Shown piece by piece: positions 55,461 through 64,000 of a stretch of DNA of 64,000 nucleotides. The stretch is from Ichthyophis bannanicus (lineage: Eukaryota > Chordata > Amphibia > Gymnophiona > Ichthyophiidae), in assembly GCA_033557465.1 (NCBI GenBank), contig CM066037.1, positions 199,515,156 through 199,579,155 on the forward strand. The letters are read 5' to 3'. The notes below the pieces were generated by a model. That model saw only the letters and a program-made list of their open reading frames with translations, made no database searches and had not been told where the DNA came from. The position numbers were made by a program, and so were the translations under genes. Position 1 is the first letter of the stretch; each line of letters begins with the position of its first letter.

Positions 55461-56035
55461 AGTTATGTAAAGTTATCCATACATGAGGCCTCTTCTTGGA
55501 TGACTTACATGCATCCTGACATAAAATCACACCTGAAGTGTAGAGAGGAAAGATGGTACTGGCATCTTGCTCGGTATTTTATTATCTACAGTATAACAAG
55601 TATGTCACTAGGGTAACCTGCATGGAGTGGATGTTCAGTCCAAAATAACAGTAGTGCGACTGCATTGTGCTCCTAAAAAAGCTCTTGGGATAACCTGCAT
55701 GGAGTCGTAGCTCCAACTATATGAACAGGAGTGGTAGGACTACATTAGGACACTAAAGCATCACCTCTTTCTCCTACACTATTCACAATCCAGTAACTCA
55801 ACTTCACTCACCATACACCCTGCTAGACAATTGTAAGTTACAGACAACTCATGTTTATATTGTAGATAGTTGTGGATAGCTGTAGATAGTTTCCCCAGTT
55901 GAAATCCAAATTGTATCACCCGTTCAATGTAAGTGCATAACAGTTCTCTTGTTCTGCACAAAACTGTTATCTGTAAACCGCAGTGATTTTAAAGAGCACG
56001 GTATATAAAAGCAATAAAATAAATAAATAAATTAG
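55461..56035 (+). repeat. LINE 3'-end fragments
   Basis: 55607-55640 and 55685-55720 repeat GGTAACCTGCATGGAGTG-like text. 55740-56035 ends GTAAACCGCAGTGATTTTAA and GCACGGTATATAAAAGC with an (AAAT)n tail, the same end type as the LINE ending at 54877. There is no coding part beyond short frames. Confidence 0.55.
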
Positions 56036-56184
56036 GGCTCCAAGAAAGTGTTGGGGTAGAACTTTTCTCGGATCTTGGGACAGATGAAAAGGTTGAGAGG
56101 CGAGGTTGTGTTGAATTCCATTTGGAACTTTTTAATTGCCGACTTCCAAGAACTGATGACTCTCAATTGTTTCTGTCAGCTTGG

Positions 56185-56225
56185 TCTTTATCTGCCGTCA
56201 TTTGCTATTAATCTTCCTAAACTGC
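56185..56225 (-). repeat. LINE 3'-end fragment (second family)
   Basis: GGTCTTTATCTGCCGTCATTT is the complement of the GACGGCAGATAAAGACC end of the LINE at 22163. Confidence 0.7.
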
Positions 56226-56292
56226 TGTAGAACCACCTTTGTGAAATAATCTTAAATATAAATTTTGGCTAAGGAGTTTGGTGGATGTTTAT

Positions 56293-56540
56293 TTACAGTG
56301 CTTTGCAAAAGTTTTCACATTTTTCACATTCTGCTATCTTAAAAAAATCCAATTCAAAATGCTTTAAAGCAGGAGTTTAGTTCACTGAGCTACACAGTAT
56401 ACGCTACACTTTCAACATGAAAGAACAATTGTAGAAATAGAAAAAAAAGGAAAAAGCCAGTTGCATGTCTTCACACCTTTTATCGTAACAAAACCAAGTG
56501 ATCTTTTTTTTCCAAAAATTACCTTAATAAAAAGTTAAAT
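56293..56540 (+). repeat. Tc1/mariner-like end fragment
   Basis: TACAGTGCTTTGCAAAAGTT followed by TTCACATTTTTCACATT resembles a Tc1/mariner terminal repeat with its TA. Only one end is visible and no transposase. Confidence 0.45.
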
Positions 56541-56760
56541 ACATAGTAAAATAGTAATTGACGGCAGATGTATTTATTTATTTATTTATTTAACCAGTTT
56601 TAATATACCGCTTTTCTACCAAAGCAGAACGGTTTACATGGAACAACTGAAAACATGTACAGGCAACTTTATAAAAAAAAACTAACATAAGCAGCAGATA
56701 AAGATAAGCGTGGCTCATCTATTCTGCCTAATAAGATGGCTAGGATTGTATTTATTGTTC
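56541..56760 (+). repeat. LINE 3' end split by a small tailed insertion
   Basis: TAGTAATTGACGGCAGAT (left) and GCAGATAAAGATAAGCGTGG (right) are two parts of the second-family LINE 3' end. Between them lies (TTTA)n, AACCAGTTTTAATATACCGC and CGGTTTACATGG, the minus-strand end of another LINE or SINE. GCAGAT may be the target duplication. Confidence 0.6.
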
Positions 56761-56887
56761 CATGCAGAGTCTGCCTCTATCCAGTCGCAGTAGCTGAACT
56801 GATTTTATGCTCTTCATGTGCATATTCTTTGAGTGTTCATGTATATTTTTATAAGATATGTATGTACATTGGGTGAAGCATAGAGGA

Positions 56888-57115
56888 CGTGGAGGAGTAG
56901 CCTAGTGGTTAGAGCAACAGTCTAGTACCCAAAAGCTCCAAGTTCGATTCTCACTGGTGCTCCTTGTGACCTTGGGCAAGTCATTTAGCCATTGCCTCAA
57001 ATACAAACTTAGATTGTAAGCCCTCTGGGGACAGGGAAATGCCTACTGAACCTGAATGTTGCTTGCCTTGAACTACAATTGGAAAGGCATGAGCTAAATG
57101 CTAATAAATAAATAA
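56888..57115 (+). mobile_element. tRNA-derived SINE, full length
   Basis: A box TAGCCTAGTGG at about 56896, B-box-like AGTTCGATTCTC at about 56941, then CTCCTTGTGACCTTGGGCAA, AACTTAGATTGTAAGCCCTC, GGGGACAGGGAAATGCCTAC and an (AAAT)n tail. It is the most complete head-to-tail copy in the window and defines the tails at 11155 and 38984. Confidence 0.85.
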
Positions 57116-57394
57116 TAATCTATGCCCCTAGGAACTCTTGTGTGTGTGGTGCGCATTCAGTATAAGCATGCACTTTACCTTGTATGTGGTTATTGGCCTG
57201 CACCGTTCTATAAGATCAATTTTACACATATAAAACATGTCTTACACCAGCCCTTGACAAATTTTGTGCGGATTTAGGAGCCAGGCCAAATCTTTAGGAG
57301 CCAGTGCCTGTGCCGCCCTCCCCCTTGCCCCCCCATTCTCTCAAGCTGGTCCCATGAGATCAGCAAAGAAGAACAGCGGATGTATGACCACAGC
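57116..57394. other. Unassigned DNA left of the Penelope-like element
   Basis: Contains TAGGAGCCAGGCCAAATCTTTAGGAGCCAG, a short direct repeat seen in some DNA transposon ends. Nothing else is assigned. Confidence 0.4.
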
Positions 57395-57425
57395 CTACCA
57401 GATGGTAATAAATATTCTTTATTAA

Positions 57426-57470
57426 GGACCCAACTAAACAAGTTTCGGCCTCAGCCTTCGTCAGGGGTCT
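57426..57470 (-). ncRNA. Candidate hammerhead ribozyme of the Penelope-like element
   Basis: The minus strand reads AGACCC, CTGACGA, AGGCTGAGGCC, GAAAC, TTGTTTA, GTT, GGGTCC. CTGANGA and GAAA are the conserved hammerhead core. GACCC/GGGTC would form stem I, GGC/GCC stem II with loop TGAG, and AC/GT a very short stem III with cleavage after the following T. Hammerhead motifs with short stem III are known in Penelope-like elements. The unpaired A at the base of stem II makes self-cleavage uncertain. Confidence 0.55.
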
Positions 57471-58164
57471 AAAAAACAAAATGACATAACATAAACATAA
57501 AACCAAACGAAAGATTATAAATTTAAAAACAATAAATTATGAGTGTCATACTGCATTAATCAAACTGTGTGATAAATGACAAATTACCAGGGAACCACAC
57601 AGATGAACACGTCTGTGTGGAACAGTAATCACTCTTCCCAATCTGTAAAGCATTAAAAATGACAAACATGAATTAAAAACCATATAGCTTAACAATAAAA
57701 TGATATAAAAATTAAAAAATCGACTAGAACACACCAGATACTTAATATCAAACAAATTAAAAACAACAAAGAATAAAAACCAAATAACATAACGTTAAAA
57801 ATGAAGTAAAGGAATCGATTACAACATAATGGATGCTGGATGCATACAAACAAATGTATAAAACAAAAAACTGCATATAACACAGTGGTGAAGTGCTATG
57901 AATGACTTAGGATCACATCAAGGCAAATGATTGCCTAATGCACATGAACAGCAGTAAACAACTAGTTAAATGTCGCAAACTATAAAAATTGTGTGAATCA
58001 AAACAATGAGATGCAACAAGAATATATATATGGGTAACATTTAAAAAACGGTGTAGCACCTGGTTAATTAGCCAACTACAGGGAAACTCAGTGTAACATC
58101 CAGGTAGACATATAAACACGGATAATCATATTGTACAACCCGTTAATAAAATAAAGATAATAAA

Positions 58165-59059
58165 TAATGGACAGAGCAAAGATTGAAGGATAAAAACAAG
58201 GATAATATAATAATTTATACATAAGACCTTAATTATAAGAACAGAATTAAAAATAATTGTAACCATAAAGAGGAATGGTATGCAAGAGACCAAGGGGCCT
58301 GTGAAAAACTGGATAGTGTAAGGCAAAAGAACGTTATGACACATTATCCCTTTAAAACATTGAGAGAGAAAAAATGAGAGGGGAAGCTAAAAAAAATGAT
58401 AATAAATTAGAACCAAAGAAAATAAAGAAATATAAAAATAAAGAATAAAAAATCATGTGTATCCACGGAAGGGGAGTTGACATGTATCGCGTTGATTGCT
58501 ATAAGTGCTGCCAATGCGTTTATCATTGACACGGCGAAAGTGTGCAAAGCTATAATAAAAACAGCAGAATTATACAGAGCCATAATGAAATGTAAAATAA
58601 CTCGAGGTAGTATGCACAGATTACAGCAGCAATAAGGCTAGTTGTTACACATGCAATAGATGAGATCGATGTGACACAAACAAGTGCATAAATAAAAGTA
58701 TAAAAACAACTGTGTAGCGCTATTTACAAGAGAACTAAAGAAGCGTGTGTTGAAGAGATCACCATTAACCCATAATATGAGATGACCGAAAAAAAGGCAA
58801 AAACAGAAAAAGTGATAATTGTACACATTGGAAAACGCCATGATCGGAACAGGGAGAAAATTAATGAAAAGGCGTATAAGTGAGGAACATAATATGTATG
58901 ACAATGAGAACGCCGTATGTGCAAAAAAGGTGGGAAAAAAAGGGGGGACTACAAACAAACAACCATCCTTGAGAATTATAAGGAGAATGTGCTCCTAACC
59001 GTCAAGCTTTAAAAAAACAAAAGAATGTACAAAAAGTCTTAATATGTGAAAATCGCACA
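58165..59059 (+). repeat. Left inverted arm of the Penelope-like element
   Basis: The reverse complement of 62031-62923 at about 96 percent identity by eye, with small indels. Its inner end contains an in-register copy of the ORF start (ATGTACAAAAAGTCT, here followed by TAA) and the ATTTTC/GAAAATCGCACA text, so the arm includes a few codons. Confidence 0.88.
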
Positions 59060-59803
59060 GAGTGATACAGGCACCGTCAGAAAGTAGACCGAACTATGAA
59101 CGTGATTGCATGGTAAACTGAAGGGAAAAGTGAAGTGAACATATGATGTGCCAAGATAGCAGACCGCATGGGGAATATTGTGAAACTCTATTGGGGAGCT
59201 CTGAGACATAAAAGCACGCTGCAAGGAAAAAGCAGGGAACAAAATCAATATGTATCATAAATACGAGGCTCTGCCAAACAGCGGGTATCGCATAGCAAAG
59301 GAGGATGAAAGCAAAAAACATACCTGCACACGAAGTCAGAGGCGGGAAAACGCCACGCAGGGGCATATGGGCACTATTTAAAGAGATTGATTAAATTAGG
59401 GGGCTCCCCCTACTGGCGATAGGTGAAAACCAGGCATTGTAGAGTGTGTGAAAAGGAGGAAAGGGAGTGAGGAGCTCCCCCTAATTGCAATGCGTTCATT
59501 ACCTTAAAAAAAATAAAAAAATGTATCATGAAGGATAAACGAAAACCATAAGGGGTGAGTAAAATCACACCAGATAAAAGAAATGAATGGGAGTGTGAAA
59601 AAGAGCAAAGGAAACTTTAAAATGCAAAAAGACACAGAAAATATTATGGAACAATTAGAAGACATGACGAGGCGTGTATAAAAATTTGTAAGGGTAAATT
59701 ACATATGTAAGGGAAAAAAATATATTAATCAGACAACTGACATGAGTCGTAGAAGAAAATGAATGGGATACAAATATAGCATACGAATGGCCTTATAAGG
59801 AGA
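59060..59803 (-). other. 3' untranslated part of the Penelope-like element
   Basis: Lies between the ORF stop (59804) and the left inverted arm. No other gene is seen. Confidence 0.5.
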
Positions 59804-62065
59804 TCAAAGAAATAAATTATATTCGATTTCCTTATTCAATCCTTTGGGACAGACAGTGTTTTGGGAAAAAATATACCTTTGTTCTTCTTGAGTTAACTTC
59901 TGATTAAGGTCTCCTCCACGGGGGGAGGGATACATTTTCCTGATAACAAAAAACTTTATGTCATTGATATGATGCTGGAATTGGATCCAATGTGATACCA
60001 GTGGAGCGGTGATGATGCGTCTTTTGACACAGCTTTTGTGCTCCTGAATGCGGGTGCGGACTGCACGTATGGTCTTGCCAACATACAGGAGGGGACAAGG
60101 ACACATTATAACATACACGACATGCGTGGACAGACAGTTCGTATAGGTTTGCAATGGGTACTGAATATTAGTAGAAGGATGCATGAAGAAATCCTTCAGT
60201 ACAATAGCGTGTTTACAAATAGAACATTTATTGCATTTATAGTGACCCTTTAGTTTTTGATTGGATGTTGAAACCGGGGGCATAAACGAGGAGACCAACA
60301 TATCACCTAGGTTACGTTGTCTACTATGAGCTATTGTGAGGTGCTGATTTGAAAAACAGGGACGTGTTTGTAAAATATGCCAATGAGCTCTTAGGGTTCT
60401 TTGTATTTTGGAGGAAAGATGAGAGAAGTGGAGCACGCAAACAAATTTGTCATTGGATTGTTTACCTTTAGACAGAAGTAACTGTGATCTAGAGGTGGAA
60501 TGAGCTCGTTCGAGGCCCCTTTGGACACACTCTTTAGGGTAGCCTCGGTTATAAAAACGTGCTGCCATGTGAGAAGATTTCTCCTTGAAATCATCATTGT
60601 TGGAACAAAGACGCCGCAGCCGTAAAAATTGTGAGAAAGGTAAGTTCTTCTTAAGATGGCTGTTATGAAAGCTCTCAAACCGGAGAAGCTTATTGCGGTC
60701 GGTGGGTTTACGGTAAATGGTGGTAGTGAATCCATGCTGTGATTTGCCCATGAGAATATCCAGAAATGAAAGTTCAGTGGTACTAAATTGCATCTTGAAT
60801 TTAAGATTAGTATCTAAACTGTTGAGCCATTCATGAAATTGATGTAGCTGAGAATCAGTACCCTTCCATAGCACCAAGATATCGTCGATATATCTCTTCC
60901 AGGAGACGAGAGAGGATGCAAAGGGACATTCAGGTAGATAAGTCTCTTCAAATTGCGCCACGTATAAATTAGCTATGTCGGGCGCCATGGCGGCACCCAT
61001 GGCAGTACCCTTAATTTGCTGAAAAAAGCAGCCATCAAACAGAAAATAATTTTTGGTCAAAGCTATATGGGCCAAATCTACCAAAAAATGAATGGGGATC
61101 CGGACGGGTGGAGTACGTTGGTTTAAATATTTGGTAATAACGGTAATGGCACCATCTTGTGGGATGTTGGTGTAAAGTGACTCGATATCAAATGATACCA
61201 AGATGATATCTGAAAGATTACCATGGAAGGTGTTCAGAAAATTGATAATGTCAGCTGAATCTCGGACTTATGTGGCAATGAGTGGTACAAAGGGACGTAA
61301 AAAAATATCCATAAATTGAGACAGGGGCTCAAGAACCGAACCAATACCAGAAACTATAGGCCTGCCAGGAGGGGATTGGAGAGACTTGTGAATCTTTGGA
61401 ATGGTGTAAATGGTAGGAATAGTAGGATGTGAAACTTGTAAGAATGAATATTTGCGTGAGGTCAAAAAACCAGCATTAAGGCCATACAATAATAGAGAGT
61501 CAATGTCCTGTTTAATGGTCAGAGTAGGGTCATGTGATGATATCTGGTAAAAATTGGCATCTGTAAGTTGGTTAGTGAGCTCCTCTATATAATAAGACCG
61601 ATCCATTACCACAATGCCGCCACCTTTGTCTGCTGGTTTGATAATGATATCCTGCCGTTTTTTAAGTGTATGCAGGGCTGACCACTCTTCATGCGAAAGG
61701 TTATTGTACCGGCATCTAGACTTCTGTTCAAGGGACGTAACATCACGGAGAACACTGTCCATGAAAGATTGTACAGTACTATCTACAGGCCCAGGCAGGT
61801 GCCATCGTGATTTATTACATATGACCGATGGATCACTGGAAGCAGAGGATTTGTCAGAAAAAAACATTTTAATATGTAATTTGCGAAAAAACTTGTGGAG
61901 GTCGATCCTTGTCTGAAAGGCATCGTATTTGGCAATAGAAACGAAGGACAAGCCTTTCTGTAAAAGGGCTAATTCAGGTGTGGTGAGAACTACCGAGGAC
62001 AGATTGAAAACAGGGAGATCATTGGGAATATGTGCGATTTTCACATAATAAGACTTTTTGTACAT
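59804..62065 (-). pseudogene. Penelope-like reverse transcriptase and GIY-YIG endonuclease, single stop
   Basis: Start at 62065 (MYKKSYYVKIAHIPNDLPVF). One frame of 754 codons to the stop at 59804, with one internal stop, TAA at 61270-61268, where TAC is expected. N-terminal block: IKPADKGGGIVVMDRSYY and IPKIHKSLQSPPGRPIVSGI. RT: FDIESLYTNIPQDGA, IKGTAMGAAMAPDIANLYVA, KRYIDDILVLWKG (catalytic YIDD) and STTELSFLDILMG. Linker: KCNKCSICKHAI (Cys motif). GIY-YIG endonuclease: VVYVIMCPCPLLYVGKTIRA, then RIQEHKS. Length and order fit Neptune/Poseidon-type elements. The protein would nick DNA and copy element RNA. Confidence 0.9.
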
Positions 62066-62923
62066 TCTTTTGTTTTTTTTAAAGCTTGACGGTTAGGAGC
62101 ACATTCTCCTTATAATTCCCAAGGATGGTTGTTTGTTTGTAGTCCCCCCTTTTTTTCCCGCCTTTTTTGCACATACGGCATTCTCATTGTCATACATATT
62201 ATGTTCCTCACTTATACGCCTTTCATTAATTTTCTCCCTGTTCATCATAGCGTTTTCCAATGTGTACAATTATCACTTTTTCTGTTTTTGCCTTTTTTTT
62301 GGTCATCTCATATTATGGGTTAATGGTGATCTCCAACACACGCTTCTTTAGTCCTCTTGTAAATAGCGCAACACAGTTGTTTTTATACTTCTTTTATTTA
62401 TGCACTTGTTTGTGTCACATCGATCTCATCTATTGCATGTGTAACAACTAGCCTTATTGCTGCTGTAATCTGTGCATACTACCTCAAGTTATTTTACATT
62501 TCATTATGGCTCTGTATAATTCTGCTGTTTTTATTATAGCTTTGCACACTTTTGCCGTGTCAATGATAAACGCATCGGCAGCACTTATAGCAATCAACGC
62601 GATACATGTGAACTCCCCTTCCGTGGATACACATGATTTTTTATTCTTTATTTTTATATTTCTTTATTTTCTTTGGTTCTAATTTATTATCATTTTTTTA
62701 GCCTCCCCTCTCATTTTTTCTTTCTCAATGTTTTAAAGGGATAATGTGTCATAACGTTCTTTTGCCTTACACTATCCAGTTTTTCACAGGCCCCTTGGTC
62801 TCTTGCATACCATTCCTCTTTATGGTTACAATTATTTTTAATTCTGTTCTTATAATTAAGGTCTTATGTATAAATTATTATATTATCCTTGTTTTTATCC
62901 TTCAGTCTTTGCTCTGTCCATTA
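62031..62923 (-). repeat. Right inverted arm, 5' UTR and ORF start side
   Basis: Partner of 58165-59059. On the minus strand this is the leader of the ORF plus its first codons. Homology ends at TAATGGACAGAGC (62923), beyond which unrelated DNA begins. Confidence 0.85.
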
Positions 62924-63428
62924 CACAGGTACACTACCAAAAAACTGCCTCCAGTTTTGCAACTGATTCCTATAGATTTTGGGGTGCTGAATCCAGGAAA
63001 AATAGCCAAAATGTTCCATCACGTCACGTTTTCTTGCAAAATTAGATTTCTTACCCATATAAGGAATGTTCACATAATTTCTTTTTAGCCGACTGCAGTT
63101 TATTTTCTTGGCCCAAAATAGAGGTTGTAATGGTTAACTAACTAGAAACACTCCCTCATGATATTTTAGAGTGTTCTGTATTCATTTTATACATTAACAG
63201 GACAATTGGGAGGCGGGGGGCTAAATCCAGTACTCGCGCTGGCGCATGTTCTTTCCTGTTCGCCTCGCCTCGTTCGCTCGCTCAAACACGGTGGTTGCGA
63301 CATGAACGTTCCTGTCAAATTTCAGTTTCTTGCAAGTTCATTATTACCTTTTGTTTGCTCAGTCGTAATCCAGCTTTAATTCCGAAGTGGTTCACTACAG
63401 TTGTAGTTTGCAGTGCTGTGTATTTGTG
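62924..63428. other. Leader-like DNA of the following mobile-element gene
   Basis: Includes AGGTACACTACCAAAAAACTG at its left, then a GC-rich stretch at 63205-63310 (CTCGCGCTGGCGCATGTTC). It may be the 5' terminal and untranslated part of the element whose gene starts at 63429. No gene is called. Confidence 0.4.
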
Positions 63429-64000
63429 ATGGCTCACAGAGCCAGAGGTTGCGTCAACTCTCCGGACAGTTTTTGTTTTATTTGTGGGGAATATACCGTG
63501 AAAAAGCGGTAGAGGAACATTTCTGCATTTATTAAAAAAGTATATTTCGCCTATTTCGGTTTGAAGTTAGGCGATCAAGACAAACCGTGGGCTCCTCACA
63601 AAGTGTGCAAGACATGTGAGGAAGATCTACGCTTATGGATGAAAGGTAAAAACAAGCATTTCGTTTCGGAATACCTATGATGTGGCGTGAACAAGAGACC
63701 ACAGCAGTGACTGCTATTTTTGCTCTTGCATTGTGAAGGGATACAACTTAAAAAATAAGAACGTAATAAGTTACCCCAACCTTCCCTCAGCAGTTAGGCC
63801 TATGCCTCATAGCAACGAAGTACCTGTGCCTGAACCACCAAAATCTTTGGATCATATTTGTGTGGACGGTTCTGATCATAATGAGACTCATCAGATGGCT
63901 TTTCCCGATGAGTCCAGTACTTCCGAGTTTGAAACTGAACCAGATCCGAAACCTGAACTTTTCTCTCAAGCTGAATTGAATGATTTAGTCCGGGATTTAG
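63429..64000 (+). pseudogene. N-terminal part of an unassigned zinc-finger transposon-like protein
   Basis: ATG at 63429 gives MAHRARGCVNSPDSFCFICG, then an in-frame TAG at 63510-63512. After it come FIKKVYFAYFGLKLGDQDKP and APHKVCKTCEEDLRLWMKGK, with a later frame break near 63670. The end of the window has FPDESSTSEFETEPDPKPEL and SQAELNDLVRDL in a third segment. CFIC and CKTC form a Cys4-type pattern. I recall similar proteins scattered as multi-copy genes in animal genomes, which suggests a mobile element, but I cannot name the family. It runs off the window. Confidence 0.5.

Larger units (their letters stand above)
57395..62923 (-). mobile_element. Penelope-like retroelement with inverted arms
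   Basis: One minus-strand ORF codes for RT plus a GIY-YIG endonuclease, which defines Penelope-like elements. The 3' side (left) ends with AATAAAGAATATTTATTACC on the minus strand. Two arms of about 895 bp (58165-59059 and 62031-62923) are inverted relative to each other and flank the ORF and its 3' UTR. A hammerhead-like motif lies near the left end. No clear target duplication is seen. The right end is set by the end of the arm homology. Confidence 0.82.

Noticed and set aside
57545..59366. Chain of hydrophobic minus-strand frames resembling membrane proteins
   Set aside because: They lie in AT-rich leader and arm DNA of the Penelope-like element. The same frames recur in the inverted arm on the other strand, with no membrane protein family match that I recognise.

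Overview
The window looks like gene-poor, repeat-dense chromosomal DNA from a tetrapod vertebrate. I found no host protein-coding gene, rRNA, true tRNA, CRISPR array or bacterial-type operon. Nearly every recognisable reading frame belongs to a transposable element. The mix (CR1, L2-like, RTE and L1/Tx1 LINEs, DIRS tyrosine-recombinase retroelements, a Penelope-like element, Tc1/mariner, hAT, tRNA-derived SINEs and one solo LTR) fits an amphibian, perhaps a caecilian, or a reptile. The species guess rests on recalled repeat consensus sequences and is weak.

Layout. 1-6535: a hAT-family interior copy, then a DIRS 5' end and gag pseudogene split by a 2256-bp hAT element with a perfect 8-bp target duplication. 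That hAT carries a 259-bp near-perfect GC-rich palindrome and a G-rich minisatellite. 6540-9290: microsatellite and decayed L1/Tx1 pieces on both strands. 9428-11000: a truncated CR1. 11000-13730: SINEs, small hairpin repeats and otherwise unassigned DNA. 13731-19424: two more DIRS 5' ends with gag pseudogenes, separated by purine-rich repeats and LINE fragments. 20690-27060: a CR1 relic and a second CR1/L2-type LINE on the minus strand, the latter split by a plus-strand CR1. 28507-35128: a Tc1-like element with matching 30-bp terminal inverted repeats that contains an almost complete CR1 ORF2 and a solo LTR. 35753-38587: a nearly complete RTE-type LINE with a 15-bp target duplication. 39100-43000: mostly unassigned. 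43000-55460: a decayed DIRS pol (RT, RNase H, tyrosine recombinase) interrupted by two L2-like LINEs. One of these begins with fifteen 128-bp tandem units. 57395-62923: a Penelope-like element (RT plus GIY-YIG) flanked by ~895-bp inverted arms, with a hammerhead-like motif near one end. 63429-64000: the broken 5' part of an unassigned zinc-finger mobile-element-like gene.

The elements do not act together as a pathway. The layout is a stack of successive insertions. Where an insertion boundary cuts a recognisable older element, it gives exact ends and a relative age. The most informative structures are the LINE with a 128-bp 5' tandem array, the Penelope inverted arms with the hammerhead-like core, and the palindrome plus minisatellite inside the hAT element. 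All domain calls were made by eye from translated motifs, without database searches.
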